Below are positions 7,110 to 15,828 of a stretch of DNA of 64,000 nucleotides, one piece after another (the stretch's first letter is position 1; every line of letters begins with the position of its first letter). The DNA lies in contig NZ_JAFEUL010000004.1 in assembly GCF_016901225.1 (NCBI RefSeq), positions 124,001 through 188,000 on the forward strand, given 5' to 3'. The notes under the pieces are model-generated. The model was not told the origin of the DNA. It ran no database searches and saw only the letters and a program-made list of their open reading frames with translations. Both the position numbers and the translations under genes were made by a program. This DNA is from Actibacterium sp. 188UL27-1. GTDB taxonomy: Bacteria; Pseudomonadota; Alphaproteobacteria; Rhodobacterales; Rhodobacteraceae.

Positions 7110-9537
7110 CAATCCGCCTGACCCGTCCGGTGGCGCCATCGACCTCCACCTGTTCCCCATCCCGGATCCAGCCGGTCGCCCCTTTCAGCCCGACAACACA
7201 GGGAATGCCAAGCTCCCGCGCGACGATGGCCGAATGCGACAGCAGGGACCCGCGTTCCACCACAATCGCCGCCGCGTTCGAAAAGACCGCGATCCAACCC
7301 GGATCGGTATGGCGCGCCACCAGGATCTCGCCCGGGTTCAGGCGTTCGGTGCGCGGATCGCGGATCACCCGCGCCGTGGCGGTGACCTGGCCCGCCGAAC
7401 AGCCCGTGCCGTTGCGTTCCGCACCGGTCTCTGCCGCACGGCCCTGCGCCGGGGCACCTTGCCACAGGGCCGGGCCGCGCATCTCGATCCGTTCCTCGGG
7501 GTCGGGCCGGGCGGCAGAGGCCGCATCCTCCGCCTTGCGAAGAGCCACGATCCCTTTCATATCCGCGGACAAACCAAAGCCTTCCACCGCGCCCAGAACG
7601 TCCGCCGTGGTCAGATAAAAGATATCGCGCTGATCGACCAACATATCCCGGGCGGCAAATTCGCGCCCCAACGCCACAAAGACCCGCCTGGCATGGCCAA
7701 AGATGCGGGTGCGCTCGAACCGCAGGTTTTCCCGGTCTCGGACCCGCGCCTTGGCCCAACCGACAAACCAGCGCGCCACGCCCCGGCGCAACGGCCTGCC
7801 ACGAAACAAGGCAGCCCAGTCCGGATCCTGATGTGCTGCAGGCGGCACCTCCGGTCGCCCGGCAGCTGCGGCAATGGCAAACATCAATGGCGCCGGAGCT
7901 TCGGTCAGCGGCAGGCTTTCCAGTTTCAGCTCTTCGGTGCAGCGATCTCCGAACTTGGCCAGATACCCGTCAATCTCCGCCTGCAATGCGGGATGTTGGG
8001 CCAGTTTGCGCCAATCCTGGGCGATCACATCCTCCACGACATCGGCCTCAGCCGCCAGCCGCCCCATGCGGGCAATCCGTTGGGCGGGCTCAGCCGAGAT
8101 GATGTCGCCTTGCCCGATCATCACGTCGTTATGCAGCGTCAATCCCTGCGGCCCAAGCCACTTTTCCAACAGATTGCGCGACGCACCAAAGGCGATCATG
8201 CACAGGAAATCATTGATCAGCGGCGCGTCCCAGCGATCCAGCAAATCCCGTTCGATCCGCCGGTATTCCGCCACCAGCTCTGACGGTCCGGCGGTCTTCA
8301 GATCCAGCCCGCTACCCAGCGCCGCATTCAGCCGGGCGTAAAAGGCGCGCCGGGTGCGGGGCAGGCGGATTGCCTCAAAAACCAGCCGCCCGGCAACCCG
8401 GGCCAGCCGCAGATATTCCAGGCCCCGGCGCCAGCCCGCCACGGGGGGTGGTCCGATGGCCTCGGTCACCTCGGCGGGCATGGGCTCCGACACGCCCATC
8501 ATCGTCTCCATATACGATCGGTTCAGGGTAAACCCCGGCAGCAGCGCCAAGGCGCGATACCAATTGACCAAATTGTAATAGACCCGCCCATCCAGCCGCC
8601 CCAGCATATTGTCAAAAATGGCGGCATTCCGGGCGATCTCCGCATCGTGCACCCCCAGCAGGCGGACAAAGGCGCGATAGACGCGGGCATAGACATGCAC
8701 CGCAAAGGAATAGGTCAGGGGGCTGACCATCCCCGGATAGCTCTCAACGATATTCGAATTGTCAAAGATGGTCAGAGTCTGATCGGGGTTTGGCGGATCC
8801 TTCAGGGGCGTCGTGATCGGACGGGCCTGCAGAATGTGCAGCCCACCGGCATCAATGGCCCATTCGATGTCCTGCGGGCCGTGCAGCGCGGCTTCGGCCC
8901 GGCGGGCGAGAGTGGCGATTTCCAACACCTGCGCCGCGGTCAGCACGGCTGTGCTGGTGGGGTGTTCGGTGATCTGATCGCCCACGACCGTCCAGGTTTG
9001 CCCGTCTTCCTCACCCGACACCAACCGGTCACCCAGCCCCGCAATGGCAGAGATCACGCAGCGCCCCCGCACCCCGCTGACCGGATCGGCAGAGAAGGCC
9101 ACGCCAGACACCGTTGCCGCGATCATCTGCTGCACGATGATAGATGGCGGTATGGCCTCCCCCCCGGCTTTGACGGCGCGGTAGGTCGCCACGGTCTCGG
9201 AAAATCCCGATTGCCAGACCTGCTCCGCAGCGGCCAGAACGTCGTCTGCCGCCACGTTCAGAACCGTGTCGAACTGTCCCGCATGGCTGTGCTCAGCCCC
9301 GTCCTCCGCCAGGCCAGAGGACCGGACGGCATAGGGGCCAGATCCTATGCCGGACAGGGCCGTCTGCACCTTTTTCGCCAATCCCGGTTTGGCTTTGCCA
9401 TCCTCAAAGGACTGCGCCAGCACCACGAAAAAGGCGGGTGGGCGGAACCCGGCAATGTTCAACCGACACAGGCTCGCCGCCTTGCCGCCCACCCGGCTGA
9501 CCGCGGTGTCACCGTCTAACCCGACGATATGCACCAT
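7096..9537 (-). CDS. PEP-synthase/rifampin-phosphotransferase-like dikinase
   Basis: 813 residues from the ATG at 9537, which overlaps the UbiA stop by one base (TGATG). The N-terminal ~290 residues form the PPDK ATP-grasp domain: G-G-K-A-A-S-L near 16, Y-A-V-R-S-S-G near 62, Q-P-like helix and Q-A-R-P-I-T near 235. The C-terminal mobile domain carries the phosphocarrier His at about 768 in S-L-L-S-H-S-A-I-V-A-R-E. No PEP/pyruvate TIM barrel follows. This is the layout of rifampin phosphotransferase (ATP + acceptor + H2O to AMP + Pi + phospho-acceptor), with a middle acceptor domain. It probably phosphorylates a small molecule in this pathway rather than making PEP; the acceptor is unknown. 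Confidence 0.82.
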   Translation of the reverse strand: MVHIVGLDGDTAVSRVGGKAASLCRLNIAGFRPPAFFVVLAQSFEDGKAKPGLAKKVQTALSGIGSGPYAVRSSGLAEDGAEHSHAGQFDTVLNVAADDVLAAAEQVWQSGFSETVATYRAVKAGGEAIPPSIIVQQMIAATVSGVAFSADPVSGVRGRCVISAIAGLGDRLVSGEEDGQTWTVVGDQITEHPTSTAVLTAAQVLEIATLARRAEAALHGPQDIEWAIDAGGLHILQARPITTPLKDPPNPDQTLTIFDNSNIVESYPGMVSPLTYSFAVHVYARVYRAFVRLLGVHDAEIARNAAIFDNMLGRLDGRVYYNLVNWYRALALLPGFTLNRSYMETMMGVSEPMPAEVTEAIGPPPVAGWRRGLEYLRLARVAGRLVFEAIRLPRTRRAFYARLNAALGSGLDLKTAGPSELVAEYRRIERDLLDRWDAPLINDFLCMIAFGASRNLLEKWLGPQGLTLHNDVMIGQGDIISAEPAQRIARMGRLAAEADVVEDVIAQDWRKLAQHPALQAEIDGYLAKFGDRCTEELKLESLPLTEAPAPLMFAIAAAAGRPEVPPAAHQDPDWAALFRGRPLRRGVARWFVGWAKARVRDRENLRFERTRIFGHARRVFVALGREFAARDMLVDQRDIFYLTTADVLGAVEGFGLSADMKGIVALRKAEDAASAARPDPEERIEMRGPALWQGAPAQGRAAETGAERNGTGCSAGQVTATARVIRDPRTERLNPGEILVARHTDPGWIAVFSNAAAIVVERGSLLSHSAIVARELGIPCVVGLKGATGWIRDGEQVEVDGATGRVRRIDEHG

Positions 9538-10451
9538 CAGATCGCCCCCAAAATCAGGGGCACGAACCCGGCAGCCGCATAGCACAGAAAAACCCACAGA
9601 CCAGCCACCATATCCACCCGCTGCTCCCGCGCCACCGTTTGATCCCGCACATACGCTAGGCCCGCCCAAAGGCAGGCGACAAGCCCGGTAAACCCGACCA
9701 ATGCCAGTGCAACAGGGCTGCCAACGGCCATGCCGAAACCCACCAGCAGGGCAAAGGCCAGCGCGACAAAGCCCAGCCAAACGGCCGTGGCCTGACGTGG
9801 CCCCCAAAGGCCTGAATAGGTCTCAACCCCCGCCAGTTCGCTTTCGGGCACCCATAGTTTGCGCCCCAGTTCCAGCACGCATCCATTGGCAAAGGACAGC
9901 CCGATGAACCACCACAGGCCGGGATGCGGCGCGCCAGCGGGGCGCCATTCGATACCCGTCAGCATCAGATCGATCAGGGGCATGATCGCCATATGGCTCA
10001 GCAGATACAGGACGGGCCGCGCCTTTAACCACCGGGGCATACCGAATTCGGCGGTCATCGCGGCCAGCCACAACCAGACCAGACCCAGCAGCCAGATCAG
10101 ACCCGCACCCCAGATCACGGCAAGTGCCGCGGCCAGCGGCACCGTTGCCAGGCCCAGCCCCACGATCAGGCGCAGGGACACCAATCCACGGGGAATGGGC
10201 CGTTCTGGCCGATAGCGGCGGTCATCCTCCAGATCCTTGACCTCGTCACAGACCCGCATCTGGAAAAACAGCAGGAATGCCAGGCCAAAGCCCACCAGAT
10301 ATGCGCCGATGCCCGGCAACGGCCGGTCGGCCAACACGGCAGATACCGTTATGCTGGCGGCCGAGAAGATCGCCAGCAGGGGCACTGTCTTTTTCAGGGG
10401 AAAGCGTTCGGCCTGATAGATCCATAGCCGCGCCACCAGCGATCCGCTCAT
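9537..10451 (-). CDS. UbiA-superfamily membrane prenyltransferase with divergent second motif
   Basis: 304 residues with 8-9 membrane spans. The first Asp-rich motif is present as C-D-E-V-K-D-L-E-D-D at about 68-77, followed by R-P-x-R-P-I-P-R-G, typical of UbiA enzymes that bind prenyl diphosphate through Mg2+. The usual second D-x-x-x-D loop is replaced by E-L-G-R-K-L-W-V-P-E-S-E around 194-205, so acceptor or metal geometry may differ. The start overlaps the HMGR stop by 4 nt and the stop overlaps the dikinase start. Role in context: attaching or rearranging an isoprenoid chain. Heme O, ubiquinone and chlorophyll-type UbiA enzymes are less likely because none of their partner genes are near. 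Confidence 0.8.
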   Translation of the reverse strand: MSGSLVARLWIYQAERFPLKKTVPLLAIFSAASITVSAVLADRPLPGIGAYLVGFGLAFLLFFQMRVCDEVKDLEDDRRYRPERPIPRGLVSLRLIVGLGLATVPLAAALAVIWGAGLIWLLGLVWLWLAAMTAEFGMPRWLKARPVLYLLSHMAIMPLIDLMLTGIEWRPAGAPHPGLWWFIGLSFANGCVLELGRKLWVPESELAGVETYSGLWGPRQATAVWLGFVALAFALLVGFGMAVGSPVALALVGFTGLVACLWAGLAYVRDQTVAREQRVDMVAGLWVFLCYAAAGFVPLILGAI

Positions 10452-11719
10452 CTAAGGCGCGCCAGATTTTCATGGGCCCGGGTGAAATGCCCCGCTGCAA
10501 TGGCCGCCACGATCGAGATCTCGCCACACAGACAGATCGCTGCGGTGACTTCGGCCAAGGCCGCGCCATGGCCCGCACCGCGTAGCCCAAGAATATTCAA
10601 CCCGGCTGACTGGCTGGGCAGCCCGGTTCCGCCACCCACGGATCCCACAAGGATATTGGGCATCGTGACCGAACAGAACAGATCAGCCCCACGCGCCTCC
10701 ATCCGGGTAAATCCCACAGCGCTTTCCGACACGCAGGCCGCGTCCTGACCGGTCGCGATGTAAAACGCGGCCAGACCGTTGGCGTAATGGGCCTGCGCGC
10801 CCATCTGACCCGACAGCAACGCGCCCATCTGCGCGACCCGGCCATACTCCAGCATTGCCTCTACGCTGGTGCCCAGATACCGCTCTACAACTGCGCCGGG
10901 CACCGTGACAGAGGCGCTGACCTTGCGCCCGCGCCCCGTCACCATACCCAGGAACGACGCTTTCTTGTCGCCCGAAAAATTCCCCTCGATATACCAGCGT
11001 CGGATCGGGACGGGGCAGGCGGCCTGGATCGCCTCGCACATGGCATGGGTCGCAATCGTCACCATGTTCTGGCCCGACGCATCACCGGTGGTAAACCGCG
11101 TGATCAGGAACACGACCTCGTTGTCCACGATCGGCTCGATGGAGATGAGCTTGCCATGGCGCGTCGTGGCTTCTGCCGCGGCGCGCAGCGTCTCCACCTG
11201 GGCGACCACCCATTCCACGAACATCCCCGCCTCCAGCAACCCGTCAAAGCAGAAGGCCGGCGTGCGCATCACACCTTCGTAAAGGACCGCTGTACTGATC
11301 CCACCCGCCTTGGTCGCCACCGCCGCCCCCCGCCCGTAAGAGGCGACCAAAGCGGCCTCGGTCGTGGCGAGCGGCACATGGTAATCCCCAAGCGCATTCA
11401 ACCCATTGACCCGCAGCGGTCCTATGATCCCCACCGGGACTTTCACCGTGCCGATGAAATTCTCGATATTGCCGCTATAGCGCTCCGCGATCTCCAGCGT
11501 GGCGTCATCGGCCAAGGCGGCGCGATCAGCATCACTGGCAGGACCATGGCCGATCAACTTGTCCCAGTAGCGTAAGACACTGGCCTGGCTCGCCTTGCGC
11601 ATGGGCCGCAGACCGTGGGGTGCCTGGGATCGCGGCGCCATCCGGTTCCGCAGATTGTCCTCGTTGAACCGCTCCCGCACCCGGCGCAGCATCGCAATCA
11701 CATGAGAGGGAACCGTCAT
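10448..11719 (-). CDS. Class I HMG-CoA reductase homologue
   Basis: 423 residues, close in pattern to the catalytic half of class I HMG-CoA reductases. All four catalytic residues are present: Glu86 (E-N-F-I-G before V-P-V-G-I-I-G-P-L), Lys252 (G-D-K-K), Asp326 (T-G-Q-D-A-A) and His416 (T-R-A-H). M-P-N-I-L-V-G-S-V-G-G-G-T at 353-365 matches the conserved C-terminal segment. The NADPH-site motif normally D-A-M-G-M-N-M reads D-A-S-G-Q-N-M at 213-219. Alphaproteobacteria normally make isoprenoids by the MEP pathway and no other mevalonate gene is in the window, so a different acyl-CoA substrate is possible. First gene of the cluster; AAGGG lies 5 nt before the ATG. Confidence 0.88.
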   Translation of the reverse strand: MTVPSHVIAMLRRVRERFNEDNLRNRMAPRSQAPHGLRPMRKASQASVLRYWDKLIGHGPASDADRAALADDATLEIAERYSGNIENFIGTVKVPVGIIGPLRVNGLNALGDYHVPLATTEAALVASYGRGAAVATKAGGISTAVLYEGVMRTPAFCFDGLLEAGMFVEWVVAQVETLRAAAEATTRHGKLISIEPIVDNEVVFLITRFTTGDASGQNMVTIATHAMCEAIQAACPVPIRRWYIEGNFSGDKKASFLGMVTGRGRKVSASVTVPGAVVERYLGTSVEAMLEYGRVAQMGALLSGQMGAQAHYANGLAAFYIATGQDAACVSESAVGFTRMEARGADLFCSVTMPNILVGSVGGGTGLPSQSAGLNILGLRGAGHGAALAEVTAAICLCGEISIVAAIAAGHFTRAHENLARLR

Positions 11720-12417
11720 ACCAACCCTTCACCCACCACCGGCACCATAAATCGGGGGCCGCGCCGATCATAGATGCGCATGCCCGCCGGACATGCCAAC
11801 AGAAAACCGCATTTCAGGGTGACGGTCGTGCCGTATCGGAGGGGTGCGGCCCATAAAAAAGGCCGGGTGCATACACCCGGCCCTTCCCCAATACTCACTC
11901 GTTACAGCATTAGCCTTAACTCGTACATGTCGCTCGCAGCACACACCAAACGACGGCTAAAACATACCCTTTCGGCCCTTGAGCTCAAGTGGCAAAGGCC
12001 AATCGCCCCCCGGTTTTGCCGCGACGTCTTGAACTAAAGTCGTAATTCTTTGGGAGGAGAGCCGCCCGCCCCCCGCGTTAACCAATTAATGTATTCAATG
12101 TGAAAGAATTTGAGCTAACAACTAGGCGTTGTGTTGGCGGTTATTGAGACCGTCTAGCGAATGTTCACCCCCGATTCCCCTGAAAACCGCCAGTTTCCGC
12201 CAGGTGATTCGGCCAACTACGCAATCCATCGCCGAACCCGACCATGGTAAACACCCCGTCTGGACAATCCGCCAGGCCGGGCTGCCAAACGCCGGAAATC
12301 GGCGATCTGGCCCAATTGCTTGACACCGCCTTGCGAAATTGGCTCTGCTCAACCCCAGCTTCTGGTGTGGGGACCAAAGCACCTCCACGCCGGAAACATA
12401 AGCCGATGGGGATTTCC
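11720..12417. other. 698-bp divergent intergenic region
   Basis: This region separates the minus-strand HMGR cluster from the plus-strand caspase cluster. It holds a minus-strand intrinsic terminator (11855-11882) and an AT-richer stretch (about 12070-12125) that could contain promoters. Short open frames such as 11774-12037 and 11716-11898 have no start-site support or recognisable product. The 11716-11898 frame does end with an ATGA overlap onto the HMGR start, so a short leader peptide beginning near 11781 cannot be excluded. Both promoters of the divergent clusters should lie here; I could not place them precisely. Confidence 0.5.
11855..11882 (-). terminator. Intrinsic terminator upstream of the HMGR cluster (minus strand)
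   Basis: GGCCGGGTG (11861-11869) and CACCCGGCC (11874-11882) form a perfect 9-bp stem with a 4-nt loop. On the minus strand it is followed by six U (A6 on plus at 11855-11860). It terminates leftward transcripts 136 nt before the HMGR ATG. So either a short untranslated minus-strand RNA ends here or the HMGR operon leader is attenuated. Confidence 0.8.
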
Positions 12418-14508
12418 ATGAATATGATTTTACGACATCGCATATGGATGGTCCAAACGACCGTTCCACCCATGCTGTTCCTGTGCAGCCTCATATCCTT
12501 TGTCCTCTGGCTCATGCCCGCATCCGTGACGCGGGCGGACCAAGCGGGTCTTTTCACCGATAACAGCCAGTCGATTGCCGTGCTGATCGGCAACCGGAAT
12601 TACCGGCAGACCGTGCCAGTGGATTATGCCCACAACGACGTCGACGCGATGGAAGCCTACATGGTGCAATCCCTGGGTTACCGCCCGGAAAACGTCTTTG
12701 TCCTGCGCGACGGCACCCTCAGCGAGATGACCCAGATGTTCGGCTCCCAGGCGCGCCCGCAGGCCGGGCGGCTTTGGCGGGCCGTGACACCGGAGGCGTC
12801 CAATGTCTTTGTCTACTATTCCGGTCACGGCGTCCCCGATCTGACTTCGAAAGAGCCGTTCTTGCTGCCCGCCGATGGGGATCCGAATTCCATCGAAAGC
12901 GGCTATCCCCTGGAAACGCTCTACCGCAACCTCGACATTGTCAAAGACAAGATCGGGGCGGACCGCCAGGTCGTCGTGATGCTCGATGCCTGCTTTACCG
13001 GTGAATCCGGCCGGGGGGAGCCGCTTCTGGCCGTCTCCGCGCCGGGCTTCATGCCATCCACGCCGGATACCGGCAACGGCATCGTCAAACTGGTCGCAAC
13101 GTCAGGGGCCACCCCCGCCAACTGGGACGAGGAGGCGGAACTGGGCCTTTTCACCAGCCGTTTCCTGATGGGGGCAGCCGGGTTGGCCGGGTCGGGCAAA
13201 GGCCCGGTCGGTTGGCCCGCCATGCGCACCTGGTTGACGGATACCGTGTCCGCCACCGCGTTGCGGGAAACCGGGCGCAGCCAGGTGCCAGAGATTGATG
13301 AGGCCCCGATCACATTGCCTGCCTCGGCACCCGTCGCACCCGTGAAAGAAGCGGTCGAGGTTGCTTTGGACGAAGCCGCCTGGTCCCGCGCAAAGGAGGA
13401 TCGCGCCGCCCTGGAACAGTATATCGCCAATTGCCAGGGCTGCCGCTTCCAGGACGAGGCCTTGGCCCGCCTGACCGCCCATACTCAGGGGGCCGCCGCC
13501 GAACTGGACCGCCAGTCCTGGGATCGTTTCTCCGCCGCGGGCGATTACAAAGGGTATCTCGACAGTTGCGGGGCGGTCTGTGCCTACCGCTCTGTTGCGG
13601 AAACCTACGTCTTTGCTGGGGAGCCGTCCCGCGACCCGCGCGTTGCTCGCTGTGATGCCCTGGCGGCCGCTCCGGGTGATGCAGACCGGCCCGACACGGT
13701 CAAAGGTGTCTCATTCTCACGCATGGATGGCCACGGCGCGCGGGAGGCTTGCATGGCCGCCGTCCAGGCCTTTCCACAGGAACGTCGCCTGGCCTACCAG
13801 CTGGGCCGCGCCCATGATCGGCTTGGTGATTTCGGCGCATCGATGCAGGCCTACGCAACCGCGCGCGATATGGGATCCATGGCGGCTCTCAACAACATCG
13901 CGACGTTGCATGAAAATGGGGAAGGCGTCCCACCATCGCCCGAAACGGCCTTCCCGCTCTATGTCGAAGCGGCAGAAGGAGGCGACGTGCTCGCCATGAC
14001 CAACGCGGCCCGCATGCTGGAATATGGCCGTGGCACGCCACAGGATGTCACCGCCGCCGCACGCTGGTACCAGGCCGCCGTGGACAAAGGCGACAGTTTC
14101 GCGCTCAGCAAGCTGGTGCCCTTCTACCTTGAAGGGCGCGGTGGCATTCCACAGGACACCGAGAAAGGCTTTGACCTCTATCGTCAGGCCATCGCGCGGG
14201 GCGATGCCATGGCCATGGCCACGGTGGCCGTGCTGATCGATAACGGCTTTGGCTCCTATTTCCCCGACCTGACGGCCAAGGATGCGCTGCTGGGCGCCTT
14301 GTCCGAAGGGGAGACGGGATCGGCTTTTGTTGTTGCAACCACGAATGGCAGCATGAACCTCGCATCCGACACGATCCGCGCGGTGCAGCAAGAGCTTGCC
14401 CAGGCGCAGTTCTATACCGGCGATCTCGATGGCAGGTTCAACCCGCTCTTCATCCGGTCGCTCGATGCCTATGCCCGGTCCCGCGCCAGCCAGAAACAGG
14501 ACGGCTAG
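12418..14508 (+). CDS. Exported caspase-like (C14) peptidase with Sel1 repeats and peptidoglycan-binding-like C-terminus
   Basis: About 696 residues from the ATG at 12418, chosen for the GGGG 6 nt upstream and the signal peptide that follows; an in-frame start at 12406 and an open frame back to 12244 also exist. Residues 1-40 look like a signal peptide ending T-R-A. Residues ~50-290 are a caspase/metacaspase fold with catalytic His137 (V-Y-Y-S-G-H-G) and Cys192 (M-L-D-A-C-F-T-G). The middle carries Cys-containing spacer sequence and, from ~470 to 610, Sel1/TPR-like repeats. The end (~640-690) resembles a PG_binding_1 module (Y-T-G-D-L-D-G-R-F). First gene of an eight-gene envelope cluster; its target is unknown. 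Confidence 0.88.
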   Translation: MNMILRHRIWMVQTTVPPMLFLCSLISFVLWLMPASVTRADQAGLFTDNSQSIAVLIGNRNYRQTVPVDYAHNDVDAMEAYMVQSLGYRPENVFVLRDGTLSEMTQMFGSQARPQAGRLWRAVTPEASNVFVYYSGHGVPDLTSKEPFLLPADGDPNSIESGYPLETLYRNLDIVKDKIGADRQVVVMLDACFTGESGRGEPLLAVSAPGFMPSTPDTGNGIVKLVATSGATPANWDEEAELGLFTSRFLMGAAGLAGSGKGPVGWPAMRTWLTDTVSATALRETGRSQVPEIDEAPITLPASAPVAPVKEAVEVALDEAAWSRAKEDRAALEQYIANCQGCRFQDEALARLTAHTQGAAAELDRQSWDRFSAAGDYKGYLDSCGAVCAYRSVAETYVFAGEPSRDPRVARCDALAAAPGDADRPDTVKGVSFSRMDGHGAREACMAAVQAFPQERRLAYQLGRAHDRLGDFGASMQAYATARDMGSMAALNNIATLHENGEGVPPSPETAFPLYVEAAEGGDVLAMTNAARMLEYGRGTPQDVTAAARWYQAAVDKGDSFALSKLVPFYLEGRGGIPQDTEKGFDLYRQAIARGDAMAMATVAVLIDNGFGSYFPDLTAKDALLGALSEGETGSAFVVATTNGSMNLASDTIRAVQQELAQAQFYTGDLDGRFNPLFIRSLDAYARSRASQKQDG

Positions 14509-14513
14509 GGGCC

Positions 14514-15827
14514 ATGCACCAGCTTTTCTGGGCCTTTGGTGCTGCCATCGCCATGGCGGCACCGCTTCTGGCGGATCCCAAGGTGGACCGGTTCGTCGAT
14601 GACATTGCCGCCTGCCTGGGGACCGCGCCGCTGGATCTTGTCATCGCCGGTCTGCCCAACGACCAGACCGCGCTGTCAGCGGCCCAGGCGGCCTCCCTGC
14701 GCCTGTCGGTTGAGGAGGCATTGTCCGCCACGGGCCGCGTCCGCCTGATCCCGGCCCGGGATGTCAGCCAGTTGCGGGCGTTGCAGGACGGCACGACCGG
14801 CCTGACGGGGGCAGAGGCACAGGCGCTGATCACCCGCGCCCATGACGGCGATGCGGCGATCTTCATCGTGGCCCCCAACCGGCAGGATCAAACCGTGGGC
14901 TACCGGTTGCAGGCCATAACTTCCGATGCGGCCTGCAAGGCGACCAGCGCCGCGTTCGAGGCTGCCGTGGCGGGATCAGGTGCTGCCAATGTCGACCGCG
15001 TGGTTGAGGCTGCCCTGAAACAGTTCGAGGCGGCGACAACCCAAACCTCCGGCCTGACCATCTGCCCCGTTCAAACCACCGGCGGCTATAGCGCCTGCGC
15101 CGACGTGCTGGGCAACCGGTTGACCGCCCTTGCAACCAAACGGGCAGGCGGTGCGACCCGTATCCTGACCGGCAACCGTTTCCATGTCAGCACCGCCACC
15201 GCCCAGTGCCAGGGGGATGATGGCAACGCCACCCTGCGCACCCGGCTCGGCCATGACCCCCGCAACGGCGCCTGGCTGGAACTGGAATTTGCCCAAGGCC
15301 CGCAGATCCTGTCGGCCATGCCGCGCACCCGGGTCGATCTTGGCGCACTCGCATGCGATCCCACCTTGCGTTCTTTGCCGGATTACATCGCGGCCTCCAC
15401 CCGGCGTGATCGCACCCAGCTTGATATCGCCGCCGCCGCCACACCGTTCCGGCCTGGCCAACGACTGGAGGTGCGCATTGATCTGGGCGCACCCGCGGCC
15501 CTCTATTGCTGGGTCCTGGCCCCGGATGAGACCGCCTTCATCGCCTTGCCCGCCACCGCCAGTAACCCAGAGGCGCAGGGCGCGCTGATCTATCCCACCA
15601 GCTTTGGCCTGCGCCAGATCGTGCTCGACGGTGCCTTTGAAAACCTGTTTCACTGCTTTGCCGCACCGGCCCCGATCCCCCAGGCGCTTGATGCCCAGTG
15701 GCGCGACCTTGGCCCGGCAGGTGGCAATCCCCGGCTTCTGGATCGCGCCCAGATCGAACAGATCCTGGCGCAAATGCGCGCCCAGCCTGGCCTGACAGAG
15801 GCGACGGCCCGGATCGTGGTCCGCTGA
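14514..15827 (+). CDS. Exported protein with DUF4384-like C-terminal region
   Basis: 437 residues with a signal peptide (about 1-20, ending P-L-L-A). It starts 5 nt after the caspase stop and is therefore co-transcribed. Residues ~30-140 resemble a periplasmic alpha/beta domain, with L-V-I-A-G-L near 45 and A-A-I-F-I-V-A near 120. Residues ~318-405 read like DUF4384, a beta domain often found with bacterial caspase-like proteins: R-L-E-V-R-I-D-L-G, then A-L-Y-C-W-V-L-A-P, then I-Y-P-T-S-F-G. Several cysteines suggest disulfides. Function is unknown; likely a periplasmic partner or regulator of the caspase-like protein. Confidence 0.75.
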   Translation: MHQLFWAFGAAIAMAAPLLADPKVDRFVDDIAACLGTAPLDLVIAGLPNDQTALSAAQAASLRLSVEEALSATGRVRLIPARDVSQLRALQDGTTGLTGAEAQALITRAHDGDAAIFIVAPNRQDQTVGYRLQAITSDAACKATSAAFEAAVAGSGAANVDRVVEAALKQFEAATTQTSGLTICPVQTTGGYSACADVLGNRLTALATKRAGGATRILTGNRFHVSTATAQCQGDDGNATLRTRLGHDPRNGAWLELEFAQGPQILSAMPRTRVDLGALACDPTLRSLPDYIAASTRRDRTQLDIAAAATPFRPGQRLEVRIDLGAPAALYCWVLAPDETAFIALPATASNPEAQGALIYPTSFGLRQIVLDGAFENLFHCFAAPAPIPQALDAQWRDLGPAGGNPRLLDRAQIEQILAQMRAQPGLTEATARIVVR

Positions 15828-15828
15828 C

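Noticed and set aside
11774-12037. Plus-strand open frame in the HMGR-caspase gap
   Set aside because: Contains the terminator hairpin, no ribosome site, no recognisable product.
12079-12092. TTAACCAATTAA as a possible CtrA site
   Set aside because: CtrA half-sites are spaced 7 nt; here the spacing is 4 nt, so it does not fit.
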